Origin: Diphasiastrum complanatum
Lineage: Eukaryota > Streptophyta > Lycopodiopsida > Lycopodiales > Lycopodiaceae
Assembly (NCBI GenBank): GCA_029204225.1
Contig: CM055106.1
Coordinates: forward strand, 42,550,368-42,614,367
Length of the DNA stretch: 64,000 bases
Reading direction: 5' to 3'
A program made the translations under genes and the position numbers. Positions 23,715-36,109 of this stretch are shown in pieces (the stretch's first letter is position 1; the number at the start of each line of letters is the position of its first letter). The notes below the pieces were generated by a model, which saw only the letters and a list, made by a program, of their open reading frames with translations, was not told where the DNA came from and did not search any database.

Positions 23715-26700
23715 TCTAGTCAATTAGGACTTTTCAACTTTGCATCATGCTCAGAGTTTGTTGAAAGACTGTTTCAATTCATGTCAGTATATGTTCTAAA
23801 TATTTTTGGAAACTCATTGTTTAAATCTGGAATTAAGGGGTAAATGTTTGATATAGAGACAGTGATTAACCATAGAATGGGTATGCACATGCAATCAGTT
23901 CATGGATTTTTATTGAAATTTATGTGGTTAAAAACTACAATTGAAAGGTTGAATTTTTGTTCCACTCTAGGTCCTTTGCATGTGTTTTGAGCTGCATGGC
24001 AATTGGCACCTTTTACTTCAAGCGATTGGATGACAATCACTTTATTAATGTGAATGTTAATCATTCTCTTGAGGCTCGGGTAGTGAAAGTTGCATCCCAT
24101 AGTTTGATCAGTTCAAATTAGTGCGAAACGACTGAAAAGGTTAAAAGTAATGTGAACAAAATAAATGTCTGTGCATGTAGCCTGCACCTACTCTAGGGCG
24201 GTGATGATGTGAGTAGGGATGTTGCAGCATTTGATCCATGCAATACATGATGAAGTTGACGATCTAATACTTTGTGGTTGGACACCATAGGGTTGAAGAT
24301 TGCTCATCTCCTTTGTTATTCGGGTATTATCCTAGCCTTAACATCGATATAAACAATTGGAATTCTCTGTGCTGAACAATGCTGTAGTTTCATGCCCTAT
24401 CACCTGAAGTGCAGTTAAACATCTATATCTTATTGTCTAGTGTTCTCATCTGGCAAAGTTTCTTCATGCTTATTATATGCAATGTAACATTTTTCATTGT
24501 ATGTTATCAGTGGTTAATTTTTCTGTTGAAGTTTGTTTGATCTTTTTAGTGTCGATTATTGGAGTTGCTTCTGGCTCTCGAGCTCTTGGCTTCCCTTTGT
24601 TTTGATCAAACATGAGCCTTTAAAAAAAATTCAGGTTAGGATCACTCAAGTAAGACCACAATCACTTTAAACAAAATTAATCTAGCTAATACTGTATTTT
24701 TTACATGACAATTTTTTAGGAGTGTAATTGCTTACGTTCCAAAGATTCTCTCTAATATATCCTCTTCTAATATTTGGTGCTGCGTTCTTCCGTAATGCCT
24801 TTTCTCGTGTACAAGTTGTTGCATGGAGAGAAAAGAAACCTGAAAGTTGCTTGTGAGGGCAATAATGTTCACTAGTCTACCCCTCCTGTATGTTCTTGAT
24901 CCTTGGAAGGTTGTCGTAATTCTTAGAAGGTTTTGTCATATCATTCCCCCCTCTCCGAGTTGTTGAGTGCATAAATTCACTCTCCCCTTATGGTTTGTTT
25001 CTAGATTTTTTTGCTTTTGGGACTACTAAGGTGGTCACTAAGAGCCTACAATATATGGATAATGATCTGTCCCTGATTAAGTTTCTCTTGACATGTTGAA
25101 TGAACACAAAACTGAGATAATTTTACTGTAGAAAGCTTGTCTTAGAACTTCTTGCTAGTCTCTTCTTTTTACTTCAGGAATCTTCTAGGCCAGCTTTTTA
25201 GATCCAAAGCTTATTCAGAGTTAATAATTTGGTCGAGCTTGTGCTATAATTCTTGCAGGGTAGTAAACTCTACAAAGAAAGTCCTTGTGCTTGTGCTATT
25301 TTTCAACCAACAAATTGTCTTAAAAGTCTCAAAACAAGTTTAGTAGCTGACTTAAGTGACAAAAAATGTGATACTTTCTCTCTTTTTGTGGGCATAGTAT
25401 GAGCCAGAAGTGCAAGAAGAAAGTTTAGAAGCAATTTACAACCCATGAAATGTCTTTCAAGAAGTTTCTAAGGCAGTTGACATCTCATAACATGTCAAAA
25501 TATGTGCCACATGAAAATGCTTCTGCCATATAAGGAGTATTAGCTTGACAACCCTTTATGTTATAGTGACTTACGTCATCCTTTCAGGAAAAATAAATCT
25601 ATCCTGGCTAGGTTTTGTGCTTAGTGACTCATTTTGTTGGAAGTGTTGTGATCACTTTGTAACCTACATTGTTAATGCAAAGGTTTATATTCCTTCACTA
25701 TTTTTTTCCAGCGAGACATTTTCTAAGGGCACCAAATTTTGGTCTTCACTTTAAATTGATGAATGCTTATCAAAAGTTATACGTAACAAGTATTATCAAG
25801 TTCATTCATTGCATTGAAGAATCTTTGGCATTCCATGATGAATTGTCACCATGGAAAGCCAAATTGTTATATCATTGGACTTTGAATTCGAGGAAAGTGT
25901 CATATCTTCCGTCTTCTAATATTGATACATCATTGTGTGAGGAAGCTTTCAAAACTTTCTTGCAAATTTTGTATTCTGCCATGATGATGTTACTAATATC
26001 CTATGAGTGATTTGTTTCACGGACTTCAATGAAAATACTTGTTGCCTAGAAGACTAATATTGAACTAACCAGTTAAGTTTTTACATTAAAAGGAATATGA
26101 AAGAACTAACAGATGATGAGGGAGAACTTTGTGCCATGCAAAAACAACCTTGGGGCCAAGAAAGGGCTCCTTTCCTCCATGTCGAAGGGAATCTATATTC
26201 ATCAATGAATGAATCAATGAACTTTTAACTTCTAGTAATGGAACTATGAGATATTGATGGGTATAAGTAGGTCTCTCAATCTACTTCTTATCGTGAATGA
26301 TGTCTAGTATTGTTACAAACTAACTTCCTAGCGCTAGCCTCTAGATGTAGAAGAAAGAAATCATGACAACTTTTTTAGTACCTAAGAGTATGAAAAAAAT
26401 ATTAGCTTATTGCTTATGGTAAAACTTGAGATGAATGAATCGGCCAAAAAAATAGAGAGTGCACAAATAGCCTGTAGGTTTGAACAAGAACACAGAAGAT
26501 TCTTAAAGATACCATTTGAATCTAGACATAAATGCCAATATAAGACGCTAATTATTTTAACACTTCATCATTGCTCAATTTAGAAATCAAATCCTCATCG
26601 GTCTTAGGTAGCCATAAAAGTGATTAGTAATAAGTGCATCATCATGTTCAAGCCTTATAGAGGTGAATCATGGCCTTCAGTTTTTTGTCATCACACCTCT

Positions 26701-27300
26701 AGCTCTTTGAGTCACTTTGGGGTGGGTTTGAGGTTCATGCATGTACAAAAGCTTGGCAGTTATTGTTACTCTTTTGTTGTGAAAAGAATCCCCATGTATT
26801 GAATGATGAGTTGAAGAAAGGTTTGCATGTTATGGTTTGTACGAATCACAAGACAAACAACGTTGAGAAAATAATTTGGCAAAATTGTATGTCTTGGAAG
26901 AAAGCTCCAAGTTACATAATTACTGACCAAGCATTTCAATACTTAGTACATTTGAATACATGACCCTAACGACAAAGCGAAGAAGCTTCATTCTATTAGC
27001 CCATCTCATTGAGCCATTTGGAAAATGAGAAAAATATTGGTAAATATTATCACACTCTACCCATCTAATATGATAGCCAACCAAGAGCCTTTAGTGTCCA
27101 GGGAATGTGCTCATGCATGCATGTAGGAGAGTCCCAAGATAAATAATGAGTGCGATAAAGGAAATTCATTGTCATCACATCAATACAAATAGAGGGCTCA
27201 AGATGGGGCCATCCCCATTAGACTATCTTTATTGATGCAACCCATCACCAACCATGTCGATCATTGCCGTCAACAAGGATCTTAGGATCTTAGTTTCTCA
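23715..27300. other. Long spacer without recognisable genes
   Basis: The S27a 3' UTR is followed by about 3.5 kb of AT-rich DNA. Open frames of 60-113 residues (for example 25669-26010 and 26763-26963) have no motif I recognise, no good start context and a composition like the surroundings. The right part may belong to the LTR element that begins near 27300, but no 5' LTR or primer site could be found. Confidence 0.35.
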
Positions 27301-27341
27301 TAAACTTCTTTCACATTGAAACTTAAGACGAGAGTTGGTGT

Positions 27342-29040
27342 ATGATAGCTTCTTGTATAGAGAAAAGGTGGCATGCCCTCTCTTGGGCTCCTCTAACACT
27401 CCCTTTCAAAGAAATCATGACCTCAAATGCAATGGAGTATTTCTTATCAACAACCATTATTGCTCTATTGCATTATTTTCCTCTTGGCATGTTTTATTAT
27501 GAGCTATTATTTCTCTATTGCAATATTTTCCTCTTGGCATTTGTTTTCCATGGATCAAGTCACTTAGGCTTGAAGGGAATAGATGTCAAATCTTTTGAAA
27601 TTTTTCATTTGGAAGTGCAATGTTTGATTCAAGATGCAAAGATAGATGTCACTTTCATGAAAGTAACTTGGATTTATTTCATGTCCTTGGAGAGTAGTTT
27701 GCTTGGAACTTTGGACAAGTTCAAACTTATTGTTATTATCCAAGAGAAATCAATCAAGAATAAGGAGCAATCACAAAATGAAAATAGTTTCATATATGCT
27801 CTCATGTCAACTTATGAAGAACCATTATGCTTTGAAGAGATTTTTGTATCTCAAAAGTGGATTAAGGCAATACTAGTTGAGTGTGATGCCTTAAAGTATA
27901 GCAAAGCATGTTTTCCTTGTAAACTTACATTAGATATGAAGTCAAGGAAATGGAAATGTCTTCATAATGCAGGATCTTTTGGTTTCAATAAGATCATGAA
28001 TGATGCGTTCATTCATAAAGATGAAAATTGTAAGTTTTCAATCTTAAAGGCAAGTTGTAAACTTCTTATGAGAATAAGCGAAGCATCCAAAGTGGACACT
28101 TATATCCATAAGCAAGTAGTTAGCCTTATTGAGATGGAAATACCTTTTGATTTTAATATTGAAAAAATCATGCCAAGTTGTGGTGATTTTTGGACTTATG
28201 TTTCTAGCATAAGTAATCTTGATAATCATAGGAATTGCATATTGAATGGTCATACTTGTTGTGATCATTATGAGACATGGAGGTCTCGAATTTCCATCAA
28301 AAAGGAGCACCATGAAGAGGATATTAAGGAGTCATCTCAAGGTTCAAATGTGCCAAGGATTGAGGAGGAGAGACCTTCTCAAATTGTGATTCCAAAAAGA
28401 AACTCAAAAAATATGGTTGAATCCATGTGGCTCACATTTCAAGGGAAAGAGAAGCCTATCTCATGTGGTATACATCTCATACTTACTTCTCTTATGTCAT
28501 TTGATAAATCAATTTGCTTTAGTGAGATCATTGCATCTCAAAATTGGAGTAAAACCATACTAGTTGAGTATGAAGTCTCTCTTGAGAACATAGATGATGT
28601 TCTTAAAAGGTTGAAATTGATTTTAAATCAATTAGAAAGCAAATGGTTATTTCATCAAATGTATGCTCTTGAGTCATAGTTTGAAAATTTGTATTGAGGC
28701 AAATTGTAAGCTCTTTATGAGAGTAAGTGAATTATCTTCTAAAGACACTTATCTCCATAATGAAGTATTTAGCCTCATTGGATCAGAGATTAGCATGGTA
28801 AACAACCATAAAGATATGATGCAAACACTTTGTTATTATAGCATGTATAGTCTTGCCAATTTGGATGAGTCTAATTCTCTAGATCGTGCTAGCATGATGT
28901 TGGATCTTTGTGATCCTAATAAATCAAGAAGAAATCTTTATTTTCTCATGAAGGAGCATGCACATGAAGAAGGAGCAAGCCTCAAGGTCAAGCATCTACA
29001 TGAAAATTGGAAGGAATCAATTTTGGAGGTGCTAGGATAG
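27342..29040 (+). CDS. Uncharacterised repeat-containing ORF inside a probable LTR element (frameshifted)
   Basis: An open frame of 445 residues (27342-28679) continues, after a shift of frame near 28660-28680, into 28663-29040 (125 residues). The protein contains two diverged copies of a roughly 220-residue unit. CFEEIFVSQKWIKAILVE pairs with CFSEIIASQNWSKTILVE, and CKLLMRISEASKVDTYIHKQ pairs with CKLFMRVSELSSKDTYLHNE. A hydrophobic stretch lies at residues 30-70. No zinc knuckle, protease or polymerase motif is seen. The unit start recalls the 'EExxxxQxWxxAMxxE' lead-in of Copia reverse transcriptases, but nothing after it fits RT. The frame ends about 190 bases before an LTR, so it is most likely an element-encoded protein, perhaps gag-like. 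Function unknown. Confidence 0.5.
27456..27540. repeat. 50-bp tandem duplication inside the uncharacterised ORF
   Basis: ATTATTGCTCTATTGCATTA at 27456 recurs 50 bases later with few changes, both copies ending TTTTCCTCTTGGCAT. Because 50 is not a multiple of three, the two copies are read in different frames. Confidence 0.85.
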
Positions 29041-29226
29041 TGCAAAGCTCTCAAGCTCATCAAAGATGTCAACATCAAAGAAGCACTATCATGGATATGG
29101 TGATTTCAGATCAATATCAAGCTCATTGACTTATCTTCACACTTTTTGAACCAGCAAACACCAATTCAGCCCATGGAGTCAAGTTCAAGATCATCATGTT
29201 TTCCATCAAGCTAGATTTTTGAGGAG

Positions 29227-30002
29227 TGTTGTGAAAAATGCAAAAATAAGCTTGGTAGAGGCCAAAAATCATGTATATAGATAAACACACATGTGGAGCC
29301 TATTCCCACGTGTGAAACTAGTGTACTTGTCATGTACAATAATCATATATGTTGTACATATGATTTAATTCAAGTTCTAGTGGCTAAAATGGCCAAAAAC
29401 TAGTTTTCTAGACATATGACACATGGCATCAATCTATTGATTGCATGAGCCACATCCTTTGGTTAGGTGTCATATCCCATGTGTAGAGGACGGCTCACAC
29501 GTGTGGAATAAGCCGAAGTAGGCAAATTTCGACTTCTAGAAGATTTCCAAGTAGATCTCCATATAGAAGGAAAATGGACCAAAAGTGCTCAAAATAGAAG
29601 GTTTTGTCCAAGTGTCAGTTTTGCATGATGAATCATCATATGACAAAACCCCTTCACACATGTGGGATCAAAGGGATGATCAGTACCATGAGCTCTCACT
29701 TATTGTATATATAGAGCCACATTTGGCCATAATCATGGTGAGACACCAATCTTGGTTTTGGAAGCAATTTTGAGTGATTCTCTCCATTTGTCTACATTTG
29801 TTTTGATTGTTTTGAGGTTCTATAAATGTGTACTTAATTTTCAGGTTGGAGTCCGTACTCAAACAATGTTTCACATGTGTGAAACCAGAAAGTACACCTA
29901 CCTTCAATTAATGATTGTTCTTGTTAGGATTTTGTGTCTAGAATTGATTTAGATTGATCTTAATCTCAAGTAGATTGATAGATCAAGTAATTTGACAACC
30001 AA
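29227..30002 (+). mobile_element. LTR of the element carrying the uncharacterised ORF
   Basis: TGTTGTGAAAAATGC starts right after the purine-rich GAGGAG. A TGTATATATAGAG TATA box lies at about 29705-29717. The right end is taken near TTTGACAACC, where Copia gag coding begins abruptly. That end is approximate and could be a truncation. No partner LTR was found to the left. Confidence 0.55.
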
Positions 30003-31721
30003 TCCCTCTTGAGAAGGTTCTTTACTCTTAGCATGTCTGATTGTACTGCCATCACTTCTCACATCAACAACTTCAAGTCTTTATTGGATCAGTTATCAGT
30101 TGTAGGATGTTCTATTCAAGATGATGATGTCGTCATGACCTTGATTCCTTCTCTTCCAAAGTCATATGAGTACTTTGCGGTGATGATCCCCACACAACCC
30201 AACCTCACTCTTCAAAAGGTGATTGGTCACCTACTTCAAGAAGAAATGCGGAGAAAGACTAGCAGCCTGTCTATCAAAGACAAATCCATGGCTTTATACA
30301 CCAAGAAGAAAGACTACTCCAAGGGCAAGAATCAAGTGCAGCAGCAACAGCAGAACCCTCATACTCAAGGTGAGAATAGTGGATTACGAAAGAAGCTTTT
30401 ATGCAGATATTGCAAGAGAGCCAATCACGACATCAAGGAGTGTCGTATTCGGATCTACAACAAGGCGAAGAAGCAACAACAGCAACAGCCAGACTCCTCC
30501 AACATGGCAAAATTCAAGGAGCAAGATGCACATTTGTTATTGGCTTACAACAATAACAACGAAGACTGTGATAGCTGGTACTTGGATAGTGGCACTACCC
30601 AACACATGACCTCTCGCAAGGAATGGTTTACCAAGTATGCAGCTTACAGCAAAAATCAATTCATCTACTTCGGAGATTCAAGCACCATATGCATGGAAGG
30701 CAAAGGAACGGTGAAGATCACTTTCAACAAAGATCTTTCTATTTGTGTTCCCAACATCCTTCACATTCCTCAGCTATCAAAGAACCTATTATCAATCTCT
30801 AAGATAACTGATGAGGGCTACACTGTTACTTTCTCATCTGAGCAGTATACAATATTCGAGGAAGATACTACTCTAACTACATGCACTAGAGTCGGAAATC
30901 TTTATATAATCTCTAATTCAGTTGCATTAGCTAGTATCTCTAATGAAAATGTAAATGAAAATGTAAATGATAATGCTATTTTGTGGCATAGTCGATTTGG
31001 ACACGTGAATACAAGATCACTTTCCTATATGCGTTGTAATAACTTAGTTGATGGATTGTATTTCCCTTCTTCATTAGATAGGACATCTTTCTTTTGTGAA
31101 TCGTGCGTCTATCATTAGAGGAGTTCTAAATTCAAAAAAGACCCTTTGTAAAGATTCCTTTTATATTTTTTTCAATTTTTTCTTCTACATGGACCAATCA
31201 AAACACTCAAATTTGAAATCTACGTAACGTAACTTTTTGAGTCCACATTTTGATTCCATACTAAAAATGACATAACTTTTTAGTGGTAAGTCTGAATTTA
31301 GCGAAGTTTGGTTCATTGGAAAGCGCTCAACAAGGGCTTTCCAATGATATGTTACATGACATACTTCTGAACTATGATTAAAAAGTTATGGCAAGTCAAA
31401 ATAATTAGTGCTATAATATTTTAATAATAAAAAATGCATCTTGCACGAATTCTTAAAGGGTCTTTTTGGAACTCAAAACTCCTCTAATGGGCAAACACTC
31501 TAGAAGCAAGTTTCCCAAATCACATTCCATCAAAACAAAGCATGTATTGGATCTTGTACATAGCGATCTATGTGGTCCAATGCCAACTCCGTCCTTAGGA
31601 GATGCAATCTATTTTATCACTTTCATAGATGATTATTCTAGATGGTCTACAGTCATGTTCATTAAGCACAAATTTGAAGCCTTTGAATGCTTCAAGAAAT
31701 TCAAGGCTATGGCTGAGAGAC
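30003..31721 (+). mobile_element. Copia fragment: gag, protease, pre-integrase and integrase N-terminus (split by a MITE)
   Basis: The frame 30009-31118 starts inside gag (FTLSMSDCTAITSHINNFKS, LPKSYEYFAVMI). It has the zinc knuckle CRYCKRANHDIKEC, the protease motif WYLDSGTTQHMT and the pre-integrase LWHSRFGHVNTRSLSYM, ending at CESCVY. A 377-bp insertion (31113-31489) interrupts it. The frame then resumes exactly with GKHSRSKFPKSHS, HSDLCGPMPTPS and FIDDYSRW of the integrase, to about 31721, where it passes into unrelated sequence. The 5' part of gag and everything after the integrase N-terminus are missing. Apart from the insertion the frame is open, suggesting a fairly young fragment. Confidence 0.92.
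31113..31489. mobile_element. MITE-like insertion with terminal inverted repeats
   Basis: The insertion is 377 bp. Its ends, CATTAGAGGAGTT... and ...AACTCCTCTAATG, are inverted repeats. The match continues inward over about 34-40 bases (GACCCTTT / AAAGGGTC). Inner inverted repeats (GACATAACTTTT with AAAAGTTATGGC; ATTGGAAAGC with GCTTTCCAAT) give the whole element a long hairpin. It has no ORF. Removing it restores Val-Tyr|Gly-Lys of the Copia pre-integrase, so the host borders are known to within a base or so. No target-site duplication is evident. Confidence 0.88.
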
Positions 31722-33332
31722 AAATTTTGAAGGAGAAGATCTCTTCTAGGAAGAAGAGCCACATGCAAAATCTCAAGGCCAATCCAGATCAACATCTAGA
31801 GCTACTGTTGCTCCTGCTACTTCTGCTACTGTACTCGTGGATTCTAGTGACACACTTGGTTTAGTCAATAACCCTGCGCAAGTGATCCAGACCATGATAG
31901 ATGAAAAAGCCACAATGGAGAAGTGAATCTCCGAGTTGGGATCAAAAAATACTCTGATCAGCCAGAAAGTCATCCAGCTGAATCGAGAGTTGAAGGTCGC
32001 CAAACAACACAAAGCCAAGTCAGAAGCGGAGATGAAAAAGGCCAAGCAATCAGACGACATTTTAGAAGGCTATGTGGCTACTCTTTAGAATACATTGACG
32101 ACTGCGCAATATCAAGTGGATCAAGCCATTCAAGATGCAAAACAACAAGTACTGCTGCTTCAAGGACAACTAGACATGGCAACACTTGATTGAGAACAAA
32201 TTCAAGGTGAATTGGAATGCAACCACCCTTGAATGAGACACCTACCTACAAACACAAGCTCCCAAATCGTCCTATCTCACCAGAGGAGATCAATTACGTT
32301 TAACAAAGTCAAAACTTATTCCGCCTCACTGGCTGATTTCCAAGAATAGTATAATAAGTTCAAACTTTCAGTAATGTCTCAGTTCTTGCCTCTGCAACAT
32401 GATCAGGGAGAATTTGATACCGTTTTGGATCACAGTACAGATGCTGAAGAAGTTACAGAATTAGGCCATGAACGTAGGTGCATCCACATCAAGGGCCAGG
32501 CCATTATTTCAAAAGTTGATCACCATCGAGGACCAGATCCAAACATTTCTACAGCAACATCCGCATGAGTCCTTGAGGGGTGGATGGGTAGTAAAATTTA
32601 AGACCTCAGAGATAGAGACAAGGAAAGAATTGGATAAGCTACCTGCATTGGGTGAGCAACCGGCAACTAGAATGGTGCTGGACAATTTTTTAAAAAGCTC
32701 CAGACTCAATAAGAAGCTATGTTGTGAGCCCTCGCCAAATGCGCATCAATCCATACTATGTCCCGATGTTGCAGACAATAAATGAAAATATTTGGGTGTA
32801 CAAATGGATCAAATCAACATCCATACCCCAAATTGGCCCATAATATATCAGAAATATAATTGGACAATTGTCGTGGATTTCAATAGAGCTCTTCAGGCAT
32901 ATGCGTACGAGTATACATCTTCACCAGGTCCAATTGTTAGGAAGTCCACTCTATTCGCAAATGACTTGTCCAAGTTGGCGTCCGTATCTACTAGATGGGA
33001 TGATTGCCTACCTACATTGGTTTTCGACCCAAATATCCCTATGGCATCTAACAAGGTGCAAGATCAATTGCCAATAGCCAGACTATACTATCGAGCTGCG
33101 ATGCTGGGAGGATCATGGGAGTTCCGATTTTCAACATGGACAATGTCAAAATGGATTGCTGGAATGAACAAGTTGTTTTTACCGCACAAGTCCGATTTCA
33201 ATACGGAGCACCTGTAATTCATGGAAAAGGTTCAATATCACCTGATCAAGGTGTGAAGAGAAGCCAATAAGAGCCGCAAGTGAATAATCTCACGAGGTTT
33301 ATTGGGACCGCACCAGTTTTGGTGGGGGATAC
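31722..33332 (+). mobile_element. Internal region of a pol-less LTR element with decayed unfamiliar ORFs
   Basis: A broken frame over about 31760-32200 reads as a heptad-rich coiled coil (TMIDEKATMEK, KVIQLNRELKVAKQHKAKSE, QAIQDAKQQVLLLQGQLD) with several stops. It is followed by frames at 32468-32785 (FQKLITIEDQIQTFLQQHPH) and 32792-33217 (FNRALQAYAYEY, DDCLPTLVFDPN, RLYYRAAMLGGSWEFRFSTW). No protease, RT or integrase is present. The region ends in the polypurine tract GGTGGGGGATAC before an LTR at 33333. The proteins are unknown to me. By position they would be gag-like or accessory proteins of a non-autonomous element. Confidence 0.5.
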
Positions 33333-33920
33333 TGTTGGAGGGTTTGCAGATCCCAAAGAAATCCAAACCCTAGCTAATAAGTGAGAGGGATATGGCACCC
33401 TGCGTGTGTAAGTCCAACCCGATGATCACATAGACATTTGATTGATTACAAAGTTAATAAAAAGACTTTAGGCCTTCTTGCGGGACTTCTAATGTCGCAG
33501 GGCCCAAAAGTCAAGTTAGTGAATAAAATAGGGGTTCCCACCAAAATTCATTTCAAAATTGGGCTCTTTTAATTAATGAATGGGTTCCCACTATTTTTAA
33601 AATTTAAAGAAATTGGCCAATAGGAATTGAGGCCAAGACCCTCTAATCCACTATTTAAGTGGTAGTTTCGAATCATTGTACATGTTCTCTCATCATTTCA
33701 ATACAAGCAAGTTGGCCCTCTTATGGAATGTAATACCACTGCCAAGTGAAGATCTTCAAGAATCCTGTCACATGCAAACCAAAAGGACATATGTGGAGCA
33801 TAAACCACCCAACCAACATGAAGAGGCTACTCAATACCCTAACCCTTCACCCCAAGCCACAATGAATGAATACAAGAGAGGAGAGAAAACTTGGCTCAAG
33901 AATCTGAAATTCCAATAGGG
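33333..33920 (+). mobile_element. LTR of the pol-less element
   Basis: It starts TGTTGGAGGG directly after the polypurine tract. A TATTTAAG box lies at about 33652-33660, followed by C/T-rich sequence, as in an LTR U3-R border. The 3' end is not visible; the LTR is probably cut by the Gypsy element to its right, so the end coordinate is approximate. Confidence 0.55.
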
Positions 33921-34209
33921 AGATGGGTGAGTTTTCATGGTATGTTTCTCTCCAAGAGGAGAGAATATTTTCCTTAGAATCCCCAGCGACCTATATTAAG
34001 CTATTGACCTCCTATTCTTGCATTAAAGCAGTCATTCACCATGCAAGTGCTCCTATGTCCATTTATAGGGGCCCTCATATGATTATTGATTACTTGAAAC
34101 GACCATGCTTGGAATGACGTAGCATAACTAATAACCACATACAACTGGAGTGACCGGCTATCCACGTCAAGAAATATTCCGATTCCCTTACATAGGACAT
34201 GGACATACA
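33921..34209 (-). mobile_element. 3' LTR of the internally deleted Gypsy element
   Basis: On the minus strand TGTATGTCCATG begins at 34209, directly after a polypurine tract (plus strand TTCTCCCCCCCTT, 34210-34222). CCTATAAATGG (plus 34059-34069) is its TATA box. The left end is approximate. Confidence 0.65.
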
Positions 34210-35970
34210 TTCTCCCCCCCTTGAACCACTTCTATCTCTAGAAGTGAAAACCAAGGAAGTTCTTTTTTTATGCTTTCAACCCGCTCTCATGAATCATCAT
34301 CCTCATTCCGTCCCTTCCACCTAATCAAGCACTCAGAGATAGAACAATTTCTCAATTGTTTATCTCTAATTCTGAGTACTTTTTTAGGTTCCACTAAGCG
34401 ATAAGTCCTCCAAATGGGTAAGATCTTCCTTTAAAACAACTACGTCACCTTCATGTCAACTTAATTTTAAACGGTTTACATAAAACACAAGGTAAGCTAT
34501 AGACTTGTTCTGAAGATCTAGTTCATAAGCTAAAGAACCAATTTTCTTTCTAATCCGAAATGAGCCACAATATCTGGTAGACAATTTATAATGCTTTCCC
34601 ATATGCATAGTCTTAGAATCCTTAGATATTCTAAGATATACCCAATCATCAACTTTAAAATCTCTGGGAGACCTCTTAAGATCGGCATAGTGCTTAGCTC
34701 TATCCTAAGCACTCCGGATACAATCACGGGCCACTTGCAACATTTCATGCATATCATGCAAGAAATCTACAACTTTCTGGATCTTAACAAGCTTTGTCTC
34801 CACATTTACCAGAGATCTAGGTTGAAAACTATACATCAACATAAATGGACTATAACCAGTAGCAGAATGTTTCCAACTGTTATAAGCAAACTCAATCAAA
34901 GGAACGTAATTTTTCAACTGATATTGCCTGTGAGACACATATGTTCTCAACATATCCTCCATAGTTTGATTAGTTCTCTCAGATTGGCCATATGATTCAG
35001 GATGATCAGGAGAACTAAAACTAAACGAAGTTTCTAGCTTATGGAATCCTTGACATATCGGATCTAATAAAAAATTTCTTGCATAAGCTTAGTCCAGTGA
35101 GCTTTATGACCTCTCAGATCGTTCTGGTTACAGAAGTACTTTAGAGGCTGGTGATCTGTATACACTATAAACTGAATATCATAAAGGTAATCCCTCCAAG
35201 TTTTAAGTGCATGTATCACAACATATAACTCCTTCTCTTGATTTGTGTAATGCAACTGAGGCCCCCTGAGTTTCTTGCTTTCAAACGCTATTGGCCCATC
35301 CTCCTATAGAAGAATTGTCCCCATCGCCAAGTCACTCGCATCAGTTCACAACGTAAGGTATATCAGGATTTGCGATCTATAAAATAGGAGCTAAAGCAAC
35401 CATTTGCTTGAGTTTCTCAAAGCATTGGTTCAATTCATCATTCCACTCAATAGGCTCAATAGGTTGACCTCTCTTTTTCTTTTTATTAACTCTGCCTTTA
35501 GTCAAATTATATAAAGGTGCTGCCACTTTTGCATAATCTTCAACTGACTTACAAAAGAAAACTGTAAAACCGACAAAAGATTTAACTTCTCTAACCTTCT
35601 TCGGTATCGGCCACTCAAGCATTGTCTTGACCTTACTCTTGTCAATCTCCAACCCACTACAAGTGATCTTATGACGGAGGTACAATAACTCATGCTTAAA
35701 TAACTCACATTTAGGTTTCTTAGCATAAAATTTTGATCTTTTGAGAATTCTCAAGATAGTCTTAAGATGATGCAAATGCTCCTTAAGCGTTCTAATGTAG
35801 ATAAGGATATCATCTAAGAATACAACTACACATTGACCCAGATATGGACAAAAAGATCGTTTATCTGTTGTTTGTTTCACTAAGCACTGGCCTAACGACT
35901 GACAAATTTATAGATAGTTAGGCATTGGCACCTGACCATTGAGAGCTGCATTTGTATTATCATCTGCCAT
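34210..35970 (-). mobile_element. Internally deleted Gypsy retrotransposon: gag start joined to RT, RNase H and integrase C-terminus
   Basis: Reading leftward on the minus strand, an ATG at 35970 opens a gag-like start (MADDNTNAALNGQVPMPNYL). About 70 bases on it passes straight into the reverse transcriptase, with VVVFLDDILIYI at about 35800-35830, so the rest of gag, the protease and the early RT motifs are deleted. RT thumb and RNase H follow (NQEKELYVVIHALKTWRDYL, YTDHQPLKYF at 35100-35250). The integrase C-terminal part then reads LRTYVSHRQYQ and EFAYNSWKHSATGYSPFMLM at 34700-34960, with a chromodomain-like tail near 34300. Stops and frame changes are present. The integrase catalytic core is missing. 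The element is non-functional. Confidence 0.88.
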
Positions 35971-36109
35971 ATTGATTTCCTGACACACAAAATTAGCTTA
36001 ATTAGTCGAGATCCAATCGTCAACTAATAAGTGAAAAGTTCAGAATATTCATGATAGGCCGATATTACTCAGCAAGTTCTTTCACTCAATTAAGCAAATT
36101 TTGCAAATA

